64,000 nt of DNA, taken from assembly GCA_951813575.1 (NCBI GenBank), contig OX638375.1, positions 1,279,001 through 1,343,000 of the forward strand, given 5' to 3'. The notes under the pieces are model-generated. The model was not told the DNA's origin and made no database searches. It saw nothing but the letters and a program-made list of their open reading frames with translations. Positions 26,742 through 35,314 of the stretch are shown here, one piece after another. The translations under genes and the position numbers were made by a program. The stretch's first letter is position 1; each line of letters starts with the position of its first letter. This DNA is from Candidatus Binatia bacterium. GTDB taxonomy: Bacteria > Desulfobacterota > Binatia > UBA9968 > JAJDTQ01.

Positions 26742-27074
26742 GTATGCGTTTCCTTCGCAGAGGACCTGCCGGCTGCTTCGCCCTATTGCCACCACACCGG
26801 TGAGTTGAAGTTAGTTAATCCCGGTCCGTTACGTCTGTCAATCGGGCTTGTACGAGGGTGTGTGGTAAGATATCCACTCGTGCAGAGGAGGGCTGAGCGC
26901 ATGGACCATAAGGTCACGACCAGCAAGAGTTCAACCCGCAGGTAAGCAGTGCCGAGAAGGGGCCGAGCATCGTGGAGTCGCTGGCGATGCCCGACGCAAC
27001 GGCTGTCGAATTTGAACCGCCCCGCCTGGCGGACAAACTGCTCACGGCCCCCGAACTGTGCTGAATAGTCGAAA
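26742..27074. other. Divergent intergenic region
   Basis: This 333-base gap separates the minus-strand TPP-lyase operon from the plus-strand PhzF gene, so both promoters should lie here. No pair of consensus boxes with good spacing was found. A 14-codon open frame with a GAGG-type site begins at 26901 (MDHKVTTSKSSTRR); it is too short to support. No RNA gene was recognised. Confidence 0.5.
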
Positions 27075-27869
27075 ATGGCCTTGACCATCACTCAAGTCGA
27101 CGCTTTCACCAGCAAACCGTTCGGCGGGAACCCGGCCGCCGTGTGCCTGTTGCCGGCTCCGGTCGATGCCGCGTGGATGCAGAGGGTGGCGCGGGAGATG
27201 AACCTGTCGGAGACCGCCTTCCTGGTCCGCCGTGAGACCGGCGAGTTCGACCTGCGCTGGTTTACGCCCGCAATCGAGGTCGACCTCTGCGGCCACGCCA
27301 CGCTGGCCAGCGCCCACGTGCTTTGGGAAGAAAGGCATTTGCCGCAGGATGCAACGGCCGTCTTCCACACCCGCTCGGGCCGCTTGTCGGCGGAGCTGCG
27401 CAACGGCTGGATCGAAATGGACTTTCCGGCGGAACCGGACGAGCCGACGCCCGCTCCCGACGGGCTGGCCGCCGGCCTGGGCGCCGAGCCGGCCTACGTC
27501 GGCAGGAACCGCTTCGACTACCTCGTCGAAGTCGCCACGCAGGCCACGCTGGAGCGGCTCACCCCGGACTTCAGCCGTCTCGCGGAGATCGACACGCGCG
27601 GGATCATCGTCACGGCGCGAGCGGAGGCCGACGGCATCGATTTCGTATCGCGCTTCTTCGCGCCGAGAACCGGCATCGACGAGGACCCCGTCACCGGGTC
27701 GGCCCACTGCTGCTTGGGACCCTACTGGCAACGCCGCCTCGGCCAGGACACGTTCACCGCGCGGCAGGTGTCGGAGCGTGGCGGCCTCGTCAAGGTCGTT
27801 GTCCGCGGCCAACGCGTCACCCTGTCGGGTCAGGCGGTCACGGTCCTGCGCGGCGGGCTGCTGGCGTGA
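27075..27869 (+). CDS. PhzF family isomerase-like protein
   Basis: A 264-residue protein with the two-fold diaminopimelate-epimerase-like fold. The start VDAFTSKPFGGNPAAV is diagnostic. Glu46 in LSETAF matches the catalytic Glu45 of PhzF. CGHATLASAHVL and DEDPVTGSAHCCLG are the paired phosphate/carboxylate-binding loops. In Pseudomonas, PhzF isomerises trans-2,3-dihydro-3-hydroxyanthranilate, but no other phenazine genes are present and most family members have unknown substrates. It is monocistronic, flanked by a divergent operon upstream and palindromic repeats downstream. Confidence 0.85.
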   Translation: MALTITQVDAFTSKPFGGNPAAVCLLPAPVDAAWMQRVAREMNLSETAFLVRRETGEFDLRWFTPAIEVDLCGHATLASAHVLWEERHLPQDATAVFHTRSGRLSAELRNGWIEMDFPAEPDEPTPAPDGLAAGLGAEPAYVGRNRFDYLVEVATQATLERLTPDFSRLAEIDTRGIIVTARAEADGIDFVSRFFAPRTGIDEDPVTGSAHCCLGPYWQRRLGQDTFTARQVSERGGLVKVVVRGQRVTLSGQAVTVLRGGLLA

Positions 27870-27952
27870 CTTGACCCTCCGCCCGTCGTCCCATCCGTCA
27901 GGCCTGATCCGAAAGCGACGGCATTGCGCCTTGTTCCACTCACCCATCCTCC

Positions 27953-28050
27953 CCTGGCTCCCGGCTCAAGGCCGGGATGACGGGAGACCTGGCTCCCGGC
28001 TCAAGGCCGGGATGACGGAAAACCTGGACCCCAATCGAGTTGGGAATGAC
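27953..28050. repeat. Palindromic direct repeats between phzF-like gene and nuoN
   Basis: A 31-base unit occurs at 27953-27983 and again unchanged at 27988-28018 (period 35). A degenerate third copy runs from about 28023. The core CCCGGC-TCAAG-GCCGGG is a hairpin. It lies between convergent genes and is the same class as the elements at 10131 and 62391. Confidence 0.8.
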
Positions 28051-28073
28051 GAATAGTGGGTGCTTGGCCGCAC

Positions 28074-29516
28074 TCAGGCGAGGCTGCCGATGGCCGCCTG
28101 GATTACCCCCAGAAGCGGTGCGGGATAGACCCCGAACCAGATGAGCAGCACGGTCAGACCGGCGAGCACGAGGCCCTCGGGCAGGGAGAAGCGGCGGGTG
28201 GCGGACAGGGGCGCGGACGGGTCCTCGAGCGGCGACAGGTACAGGGTGATGATGATGCGCAGGTAGTAGTAGAGGCCGATGACGCTGCTTACCACCAGGA
28301 GGATCACCAGCGTCCAGAGATCGGACAGCACCCCGGCGGCGAGGACGTAGAACTTGCCCACGAACCCGGCGGTGAGGGGGATCCCGGCCAGGGAGAACAG
28401 CATGAGCGACAACGCGCCGCTGACCCAGGGGCGGCGCCAGAAGAGTCCGCGGTAGTCGCTGACCTCGTCGGCTTCCTTGCGCTCGTCGGAAAGCGCAGTG
28501 ATGATGCCGAAGATGCCCAGCGAGGTGATGAAATAGGCCACCAAGTAGAACGTCACCGCATGGGACCCTTCCCGTGACGCGGCGATCACCGCCACCAGCA
28601 GGTACCCCAGGTGGGCGATGGAGGAATAGGCCAGCAGGCGCTTGATGTTCTCCTGCAACAGCGCCAGGAGGTTGCCGAGGAACATGGAGGCCACGGCGAT
28701 GAGGGCCAGCACCGCCACTACCGAGTCGTAGTCCAGCAGGCCCCCGTACTGGCCGTAACGGAGCAGCAGCGCCACCATGGCGCCCTTGGAGACCGTGGTC
28801 AGATAGGCCGTCACCGGGGTGGGAGCCCCTTGGTACACATCCGGCGCCCACATGTGGAAGGGCACCACCGCCAGCTTGAAGCCGGCGCCGATAACAACCA
28901 TGGCGAAGCCGCCGAGCAGCAGCAGGGAGGGCTCCCGTGCCTTCCCGGCCAGCACCGATGTCATGGCGGTGAAGTCCATGGTGCCGAGATCCGCGTAGAT
29001 GAGCGCCATGCCGAACAGCAGGAAGGCCGCGGACGCCGCCGCCAGGATCAGGTACTTGACGCCGGATTCAAGGGCCGTCCGGGTGGTGCGGAGATAGGCC
29101 ACCAGGCCGTACAGTGAGACGCTCAGGATCTCCAGCCCCAGGAAAAACGAGATGAAGTGATTGCTCGCGGTCAACACGGCGCAGCCGAAGGTGGCCAGCG
29201 TGAGCAGCAGGTAGAACTCCTCCCGATTCCCGGGCGCGCGGTCCAGGTAGCCGTACGACAGCACCACCACCACCATGGTGGCCGCCGTAAGCAAGCCCAT
29301 ATAGAACAACGCGTACGCGTCGATGACCAGCAGCGGAGCCGCCGGCGGCCCCGAGGGCCCGACCGCCGCCGGCAATACCGCCAGCGTCACCGCCATCCCC
29401 GCCAGGGCCAGCACCGCGGTGAGCGCGTGGTTGCGGCGGAACGAGATCACCAGCATCAGCACCAGCGGCGTCACGCCCAATAGAACGATGGGGGTCAGTG
29501 TACCGAAGGGGTTCAC
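28074..29516 (-). CDS. nuoN: NADH-quinone oxidoreductase subunit N
   Basis: A 480-residue multi-pass membrane subunit of complex I, one of the three antiporter-like proton channels. Typical segments are LGLEILSVSLYGLVAYLRT, ESGVKYLILAAASAAFLLFG, KLAVVPFHMWAPDVYQGAPTPVTAYLTTVSKGA and RLLAYSSIAHLGYLLVA, with the conserved Glu and Lys residues of proton translocation. It starts at a GTG that overlaps the TGA of nuoM (GTGA). Last gene of the nuo operon. Confidence 0.95.
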   Translation of the reverse strand: MNPFGTLTPIVLLGVTPLVLMLVISFRRNHALTAVLALAGMAVTLAVLPAAVGPSGPPAAPLLVIDAYALFYMGLLTAATMVVVVLSYGYLDRAPGNREEFYLLLTLATFGCAVLTASNHFISFFLGLEILSVSLYGLVAYLRTTRTALESGVKYLILAAASAAFLLFGMALIYADLGTMDFTAMTSVLAGKAREPSLLLLGGFAMVVIGAGFKLAVVPFHMWAPDVYQGAPTPVTAYLTTVSKGAMVALLLRYGQYGGLLDYDSVVAVLALIAVASMFLGNLLALLQENIKRLLAYSSIAHLGYLLVAVIAASREGSHAVTFYLVAYFITSLGIFGIITALSDERKEADEVSDYRGLFWRRPWVSGALSLMLFSLAGIPLTAGFVGKFYVLAAGVLSDLWTLVILLVVSSVIGLYYYLRIIITLYLSPLEDPSAPLSATRRFSLPEGLVLAGLTVLLIWFGVYPAPLLGVIQAAIGSLA

Positions 29517-31081
29517 GGCCGCTTACCTCCATCCGGCGTGACGGATGCCACGGCATCCTCCTTGCGGGCTTCCGCGGCCGCGGCGCGCGCCGCCGGCGTC
29601 CGGGCCTTGTCGACGAACTCCCGCATCTGGGCCAGGGCGTTGCCGGACGTGGTCAACACCGGCTGCGGGTAGAGGCCCAGGCCCAGCGTCGCGCCTATGA
29701 GGGACGCCATGATCACCGTCTCGCGGCCGCTGGTGTCATCGAGCTTCCAGTCGTCCGTCCTGGCGCCGTAGTAGACCTTCTGCATCATCAACAGGGAATA
29801 GACCGTGGCGGCCACGAGCCCCACCGAGGCCAGCACCGTCAGCGGGACGTTGACCTGGAACGCGCCCATGAGCACCAGGAACTCGCCTATGAAGCTGGCC
29901 AGGCCGGGCAGCCCCAGGGAGGCCATGGCAAAGAACAGACCCACGCCGCCCATCCGGGGCATCATCGTCCACAAGCCGCCGAAGCTCCCCAGATCGCGGG
30001 TATGGGTACGGTGCTGCAGGTCCCCCACCATCATGAACAACGCCGCCGCGCTGAAGCCGTGGGACAGCATGATGATCACCGCGCCCTGTAGCGCAAGCTC
30101 GTTCCACGCGAAGATCCCCAGCAGGACGAAGCCCATGTGGCTGATGCTGGTGTACGCCACCATGCGCTTCAGGTCGGTCTGACCCAGGGCCAGCAGCGCG
30201 CCGTAGAGAATCCCCACCACCGCCAGGATCATGGCGATGAGGGTGAAGTCCGCGGCGGCCTGGGGAAAGATCGGCACCACGAACCGGAGCATGCCGTAGG
30301 CGCCGATCTTGAGCACGAGGCCCGCCAGCGCCACGCTCCCCGCGGTGGGCGCCTGGGTGTGCGCGTCCGGCAACCACGTGTGCAGCGGCACCACCGGCAG
30401 CTTGACCGCAAAGGCGATGAAGAAGCCCAGCATGAGCCAGAACGCCGTGCTCTCCGACATCGGCGTGCCCAACAGCTCCAGGTAGTCGAAGGTCATGACC
30501 CCGGTGGTCTGCCAGTGCACCACCACCAGCCCCAGGATGGCCAGCAGCATCAGGAGCCCGCTCCCCTGGGTGATGATGAAGAACTTGGTGGTGGCGTAGA
30601 CCCGGTTCTCGTAGCCCCAGATGCCGATGAGGAAGTACAGCGGCAGCAGGGAGATTTCCCAGAAGGCGAAGAAAAGGAACAGGTCGAAGGCGATGAACAC
30701 GCCCGACAGGGCGGTCAGGATCAGCAGCAGGTTGAAGTGGAAGAACCCCACCGACCGCGTCACCGACCTCCAGGACGTCAACACCGCCAGCACGGTCAGG
30801 AAGCTGGCCAGCAACAGCAGCAGCAGGCTGAGGCCGTCCACCGCCAGGTGAAAGCTGATGCCGAGCTGGGGGATCCAGGGCTGCTTGTAGACCATGAGCC
30901 ACGCGCCCTGCCCGGTCTCGATGCCGGCGAAGAACACGCCCCAGGTGACCACCAGCAGCAGCAGGTGCAGCAGCGCCGTCCCCAGCGAGATCCAGCGCGG
31001 CCACAGATCGCTCCAGCGTCCGGCGATCCAGGCCGCCAGACCGCCCGCCAGGGGCAGCAGCAGAATCCACGCGAGGCTCAT
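29513..31081 (-). CDS. nuoM: NADH-quinone oxidoreductase subunit M
   Basis: A 522-residue antiporter-like membrane subunit of complex I. Visible motifs are FFAFWEISLLPLYFLIGIWG, KLPVVPLHTWLPDAHTQAPTAGSVALAGLVLKIGAYG and RMVAYTSISHMGFVLLG. The start is the ATG at 31081, overlapping the nuoL stop as ATGA. The frame stays open for 58 codons further upstream inside nuoL, which is a shadow. Confidence 0.95.
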   Translation of the reverse strand: MSLAWILLLPLAGGLAAWIAGRWSDLWPRWISLGTALLHLLLLVVTWGVFFAGIETGQGAWLMVYKQPWIPQLGISFHLAVDGLSLLLLLLASFLTVLAVLTSWRSVTRSVGFFHFNLLLILTALSGVFIAFDLFLFFAFWEISLLPLYFLIGIWGYENRVYATTKFFIITQGSGLLMLLAILGLVVVHWQTTGVMTFDYLELLGTPMSESTAFWLMLGFFIAFAVKLPVVPLHTWLPDAHTQAPTAGSVALAGLVLKIGAYGMLRFVVPIFPQAAADFTLIAMILAVVGILYGALLALGQTDLKRMVAYTSISHMGFVLLGIFAWNELALQGAVIIMLSHGFSAAALFMMVGDLQHRTHTRDLGSFGGLWTMMPRMGGVGLFFAMASLGLPGLASFIGEFLVLMGAFQVNVPLTVLASVGLVAATVYSLLMMQKVYYGARTDDWKLDDTSGRETVIMASLIGATLGLGLYPQPVLTTSGNALAQMREFVDKARTPAARAAAAEARKEDAVASVTPDGGKRP

Positions 31082-32988
31082 AGCAAGATCACCAGTCCCA
31101 CGGTCAAGACCGCCCCCACCGCGATGCCGGTGGCGTACCACCGCACCGCCCCGGTCTGGGTCAGGGTGGCCACGAAGTGCAGCATCTCGGTGACGAAGGC
31201 CACGGCGCGGTAGCCGCCGTCGATGAAGTCGTCCTTGTTGACCCGCGCGCACCACAGGTACGGCTGGACGAAGAGCGTGTCATAGAGCCGGTCGAAACCC
31301 CAGCCGGAGAGCCACAGGCGTTCCAGGTCGGACGCCCACGGCAGCGCGGCGATCCGCTGCATCACGCCGGGCCGCCCCATGACCAGGACCCACACGAGGT
31401 AGATGCCGCCGAGAGAGGCGGCCGCGGCCAGCAGCTCGAACAGGAGCTCGGTGCCGTAGCTCGCATGGGCGCCGTGATACGCTGGCAGGGCCGTGTTCAG
31501 GAAACCGGTGAACAGCGCGAGCTTCCCCATGGTGTGGGGCAGCTCGATGACCCCCGCCGCAACGGACAGGACCGCCAGCACCCCCAGCGGGATGTGGACA
31601 CAGGGTCCGGGCTGCTGGATGGGCATGAGCTTCTTCACCCACTCCGTGGCGTCCCGATAGAAGGTCAGGAACACCATCCGGAACGTGTAGATGGAGGTCA
31701 GGAACGCGCCCGCGAAGGCGCCGGCCCAGAGCCAGACCCCGCCGATCTCCGAGTTGTAGGCGTTCCAGATGATCAGGTCCTTGCTGTAGAAGCCCGCGGT
31801 CACCACCGGAATGGCCGCCAGCGCCCCGGAGCCGATGAGAAAGCACCAGAAGGTGAACGGCATCAGCCGGCGCAGCCCGCCCATGCGGTACATGTCCTGC
31901 TCGTGGTGCAGGCACATGATCACCGCGCCCGCGCCGAGGAACAGCAGCGCCTTGAAGAAGGCGTGGATCATGAAGTGGAACAGCGCCGCGGACCACGCGC
32001 CCACCCCCAGGGCCAGGAACATGTAGCCGATCTGGCTGATGGTCGAGTACGCCAGCACGCGCTTGATGTCGTATTGCACCAGCGCCGCGAAACCCGCCAT
32101 CAACAGCGTCAACGTGCCGATGACCGCCACCAGCGTCAGCACCGCCGGGGCCAGGGCGAACAGCACGTGGGTACGGGCGATGAGGTAGACCCCGGCCGTC
32201 ACCATGGTGGCAGCGTGGATCAGGGCGCTCACCGGGGTCGGACCCGCCATGGCGTCGGGCAGCCAGGTCTGGAGCGGGAGCTGGGCGGACTTGCCCACCG
32301 CCCCTCCCAGAAGCAGCAGCGCCACCGCCGTCGCCAGGCCCGAGCCGGGCTGGAACTGCTGGCCGGCCCGCTGCAGCAGCTCCTGGATGTCCAGCGTCCC
32401 CAACTCGGCAAAGAGCAGGAAGAGCGCCATGAGCATGGCGGTATCGCCCACGCGGGTGACGATGAACGCCTTGCTGGCGGCCTGGCCGTTGGCCTCCTCC
32501 TTGTAGAAGAAGCCGATCAGCAGGTAGCTGCAGAGTCCCACGCCCTCCCAGCCCAGCAGCAGCAGCATCAGGTTGTCCGCCAGCAGCAGCGTCAGCATGG
32601 CGCACACGAACAGGTTCATGTACGCGAAGAAGCGGCTGTAGCCTTCTTCCTCCTCCATCATGTACTCGACGGAGTAGAGGTGGATCAGGAAGCCCACGAA
32701 CGTCACCACGAAGATCATCGTCAGCGACAAGGCGTCCAGGTAGAAGGCGAAGGCCGGCCGGAAGCCGGCCACGTCCAGCCATACCCACAAGGTCTGGGTA
32801 AAGCGGGCTCCCGCGGGCGGCGCCGCCATGAAGCTCAGCCCCACCACCAGGGTAACCACGGCGGACAGGCCGACGGAGCCCGCGCCCACGCAAGCCACCT
32901 CCGTACGCGAGAGCCGCGATCCGGCCAGCATGAGGACCAGAAAGCCCAGGAGAGGAAAAGCGGGAATCAGCCAGAGCAGCTCGAGCAT
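31078..32988 (-). CDS. nuoL: NADH-quinone oxidoreductase subunit L
   Basis: A 636-residue distal antiporter-like subunit of complex I. It carries LLLGWEGVGLCSYLLIGFFY, QLPLQTWLPDAMAGPTPVSALIHAATMVTAGVYLI and RVLAYSTISQIGYMFLALG. The long C-terminal region would contain the lateral helix. The start ATG lies 1 base after the nuoK stop. Confidence 0.95.
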   Translation of the reverse strand: MLELLWLIPAFPLLGFLVLMLAGSRLSRTEVACVGAGSVGLSAVVTLVVGLSFMAAPPAGARFTQTLWVWLDVAGFRPAFAFYLDALSLTMIFVVTFVGFLIHLYSVEYMMEEEEGYSRFFAYMNLFVCAMLTLLLADNLMLLLLGWEGVGLCSYLLIGFFYKEEANGQAASKAFIVTRVGDTAMLMALFLLFAELGTLDIQELLQRAGQQFQPGSGLATAVALLLLGGAVGKSAQLPLQTWLPDAMAGPTPVSALIHAATMVTAGVYLIARTHVLFALAPAVLTLVAVIGTLTLLMAGFAALVQYDIKRVLAYSTISQIGYMFLALGVGAWSAALFHFMIHAFFKALLFLGAGAVIMCLHHEQDMYRMGGLRRLMPFTFWCFLIGSGALAAIPVVTAGFYSKDLIIWNAYNSEIGGVWLWAGAFAGAFLTSIYTFRMVFLTFYRDATEWVKKLMPIQQPGPCVHIPLGVLAVLSVAAGVIELPHTMGKLALFTGFLNTALPAYHGAHASYGTELLFELLAAAASLGGIYLVWVLVMGRPGVMQRIAALPWASDLERLWLSGWGFDRLYDTLFVQPYLWCARVNKDDFIDGGYRAVAFVTEMLHFVATLTQTGAVRWYATGIAVGAVLTVGLVILL

Positions 32989-32989
32989 G

Positions 32990-33298
32990 TCATCCCCTCA
33001 TTTGGCTGACGACGTCCACGTCCAGGGTGTTGAACCGGTGGTAGATCTGCACCACCAGCGCCAGTCCCACCGCCACCTCGGCCGCGGCCATGGCCAGGAT
33101 GAAGAAGAACATGACCTGGCCGTCCGCCTGGCCCCAGTGCGCCCCCGCCACCACGAAGGCCAGGGCCGCGGCGTTGAGCATGATCTCCAGGGACAGCAGC
33201 ACGAAGATGATGTTGCGGCGCACCAGCACGCCCGTCAGGCCCAGCCCGAACAGCACAGCCGCCAGCACGAGGCCGTGCTCCATGGGGACCGCGGCCAT
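32990..33298 (-). CDS. nuoK: NADH-quinone oxidoreductase subunit K
   Basis: A 102-residue, three-helix membrane subunit, the usual length. It shows [21 protein letters not shown], then [20 protein letters not shown] with the conserved membrane Glu, then the third helix [20 protein letters not shown] with its Glu. Its ATG shares a base with the nuoJ stop (TGATG). Confidence 0.95.
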   Translation of the reverse strand: MAAVPMEHGLVLAAVLFGLGLTGVLVRRNIIFVLLSLEIMLNAAALAFVVAGAHWGQADGQVMFFFILAMAAAEVAVGLALVVQIYHRFNTLDVDVVSQMRG

Positions 33299-33813
33299 CA
33301 GGGCTCACCCTCCTCGCCGTCCGACGGCACCCGGCGGCCCAGGTGAAAGGCGCCCACCAGACCCGCCAGGAGCAGCATCGCGGCCAGTTCCACCCCCAGC
33401 ACGTAGGGACCGTAGAGCGCCGCACCCACGCGCTTGACCCCGACCGCGGCCGGGGCGCCCGCCGGGCCGGGCTCGACCGCCAGCAACACCAGGAACTCGA
33501 CGAACAGGACGGCGCAGAGGACCGCCGGCCCCCGCCAGGCCCTGGGCTCGAGCCATTGCCGCTCCCGGGCCGTGGCCTCGGCCCCGAGATTGAGCATCAT
33601 GATGACGAACACGAACAGCACCACGATGGCCCCGGCGTAGATGATCACCTCCAGCGCCGCCACGAAGGGCGCCCCCAGCGTGAAGAAGATCAACGCCAGC
33701 GACAGCAGCGACACGATCATGTAGAGCAGCGCGTGCACCGCGTTGGAGCGGGTGATGACCATGGCCGTCGAGATGACCGCAACGATGGCCGCCAGGTAAT
33801 AGATCAGGGTCAT
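33298..33813 (-). CDS. nuoJ: NADH-quinone oxidoreductase subunit J
   Basis: A 171-residue, five-helix membrane subunit. It starts [20 protein letters not shown], and [19 protein letters not shown] is the conserved third helix. ATG at 33813 overlaps the nuoI stop (ATGA). The longer open frame upstream runs through nuoI and is not used. Confidence 0.93.
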   Translation of the reverse strand: MTLIYYLAAIVAVISTAMVITRSNAVHALLYMIVSLLSLALIFFTLGAPFVAALEVIIYAGAIVVLFVFVIMMLNLGAEATARERQWLEPRAWRGPAVLCAVLFVEFLVLLAVEPGPAGAPAAVGVKRVGAALYGPYVLGVELAAMLLLAGLVGAFHLGRRVPSDGEEGEP

Positions 33814-34325
33814 GGGAGCAGGCTCTTCACGTCCACGGGCTTGTCCTCGTTCTCCGACGCCCCCTTGTCCTTGCCGCTGATGGCCAGGCCGGCAACCCGA
33901 TAGAAGTTGTAGCCGGGATATTTTCCCGGGCCGTCTATCAGCAGGTCCTCTTTCTCGTAGACCAGACTCTGCCGGTCGTAGTCGCACAGCTCGAAGTCCG
34001 GCGTGAGTTGGATGGCGTAGGTGGGGCACGCCTCCTCGCACAGCCCGCAGAAGATGCAGCGCGAGAAGTTGATGCGGAAGAACTCCGGGTAACGCCGGCC
34101 GTCCTCCCGCTCCCCGGCCTGGAGGGCGATGCAGTCCACCGGACAGGCGGCGGAGCAGAGATAGCAGCCCACGCAGCGTTCGTCACCGTCGGGGTCGCGG
34201 GAGAGGATGATCCGGCCCCGGTAGCGGGGCGGCAGGTAGGGCTTCTCCTCCGGATACTGCACCGTCACCGGTCGCCTGAACAGGTGCCGCAGCACCGTCC
34301 AGATGGTCCGTAGCATGCTCAACAT
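33810..34325 (-). CDS. nuoI: NADH-quinone oxidoreductase subunit I (two [4Fe-4S] clusters)
   Basis: A 171-residue ferredoxin-like subunit. Two CxxCxxCxxxCP motifs, [12 protein letters not shown] and [12 protein letters not shown], would bind clusters N6a and N6b, which pass electrons to NuoB. An N-terminal amphipathic helix is expected. The next in-frame ATG, three codons later, is an equally possible start. Confidence 0.95.
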   Translation of the reverse strand: MLSMLRTIWTVLRHLFRRPVTVQYPEEKPYLPPRYRGRIILSRDPDGDERCVGCYLCSAACPVDCIALQAGEREDGRRYPEFFRINFSRCIFCGLCEEACPTYAIQLTPDFELCDYDRQSLVYEKEDLLIDGPGKYPGYNFYRVAGLAISGKDKGASENEDKPVDVKSLLP

Positions 34326-34356
34326 CGACGACTCCTCAAGCCTTCCAAGGCAGCAC

Positions 34357-35313
34357 TCAACCTTTCAAGAGCAACAGCACTCCCGCCGTCACCACCAGGT
34401 TCAGCAGCGAAAGCGGCAACAGCACCTTCCAGCCGAAGGCCATCAACTGGTCGAACCGCGGCCTCGGCAACGCCGCCCGCAGCGTGATGAACACCAGAAT
34501 GAAGAACAGGAGCTTCAACCCGAACCACACGATCCCCGGCAGTACCGGACCGTGCCAGCCGCCGCAAAACAGCGTCACGATCATGGCCGAGATCACGGTC
34601 ACGCCGACGTATTCGCCGACGAAGAACATGCCGAACTTCATCCCCGAGTACTCGGAGTGGAAACCCGCCACCAGCTCGGCCTCGGCCTCGGGCAGATCGA
34701 AGGGCAGCCGATGGGTCTCGGCCAGCCCGGCGATGAAGAAGATGATGAAGCCCAGGAACTGCGGCACGATGAACCAGATGTCGCTCTGCGCCTCGACGAT
34801 CTCCCGCAGGCTGAAGGAACCCGCCAGCAGCACCACCCCCATGAGCGACAGGCCCATGAAGACCTCGTAGCTGACCATCTGGGCCGAGGCCCGGAGCCCG
34901 CCCAGCAGCGCGTACTTGTTGTTGGAGGCCCAACCCGCCAGCACCACGCTGTAAACGCCCATGGACGACATGGCGAGGAAGAACAGCAGCCCGATGTTGA
35001 GGTCGACGACCCCGATGGTCTCGGTGATGGGTATCACGGCCACGGACATGAGCCCGGTGATGACGATGACCGCCGGCGCCAGGACGAACACGGCCCGGTC
35101 CGCGAACGGCGGCACCCAGTCCTCCTTGGTGAAGATCTTGATCATGTCGGCCAGCACGATGCCGAGCCCGAACGGCCCCACCCGATTGGGGCCGTAGCGG
35201 TCCTGCAAGAGCGCCAGGAACCGCCGCTCCAGCCAGATGAGCAGCGCCGCCAGGATCAGGGGGGCGTTGAGCACCCCCAGAACCACCAGGATCTGTAAAA
35301 CCACGTCCGTCAC
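34357..35313 (-). CDS. nuoH: NADH-quinone oxidoreductase subunit H
   Basis: A 318-residue, eight-helix subunit at the quinone site. Landmarks are [78 protein letters not shown] and [13 protein letters not shown]. The start is taken as the GTG at 35313, one base after the nuoG stop. The open frame continues into nuoG but has no homology there. Confidence 0.94.
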   Translation of the reverse strand: MTDVVLQILVVLGVLNAPLILAALLIWLERRFLALLQDRYGPNRVGPFGLGIVLADMIKIFTKEDWVPPFADRAVFVLAPAVIVITGLMSVAVIPITETIGVVDLNIGLLFFLAMSSMGVYSVVLAGWASNNKYALLGGLRASAQMVSYEVFMGLSLMGVVLLAGSFSLREIVEAQSDIWFIVPQFLGFIIFFIAGLAETHRLPFDLPEAEAELVAGFHSEYSGMKFGMFFVGEYVGVTVISAMIVTLFCGGWHGPVLPGIVWFGLKLLFFILVFITLRAALPRPRFDQLMAFGWKVLLPLSLLNLVVTAGVLLLLKG

Positions 35314-35314
35314 G

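Noticed and set aside
26783-27091. 102-codon minus-strand open frame in the divergent gap
   Set aside because: No homology, no ribosome binding site, and it overlaps the start of the PhzF gene.
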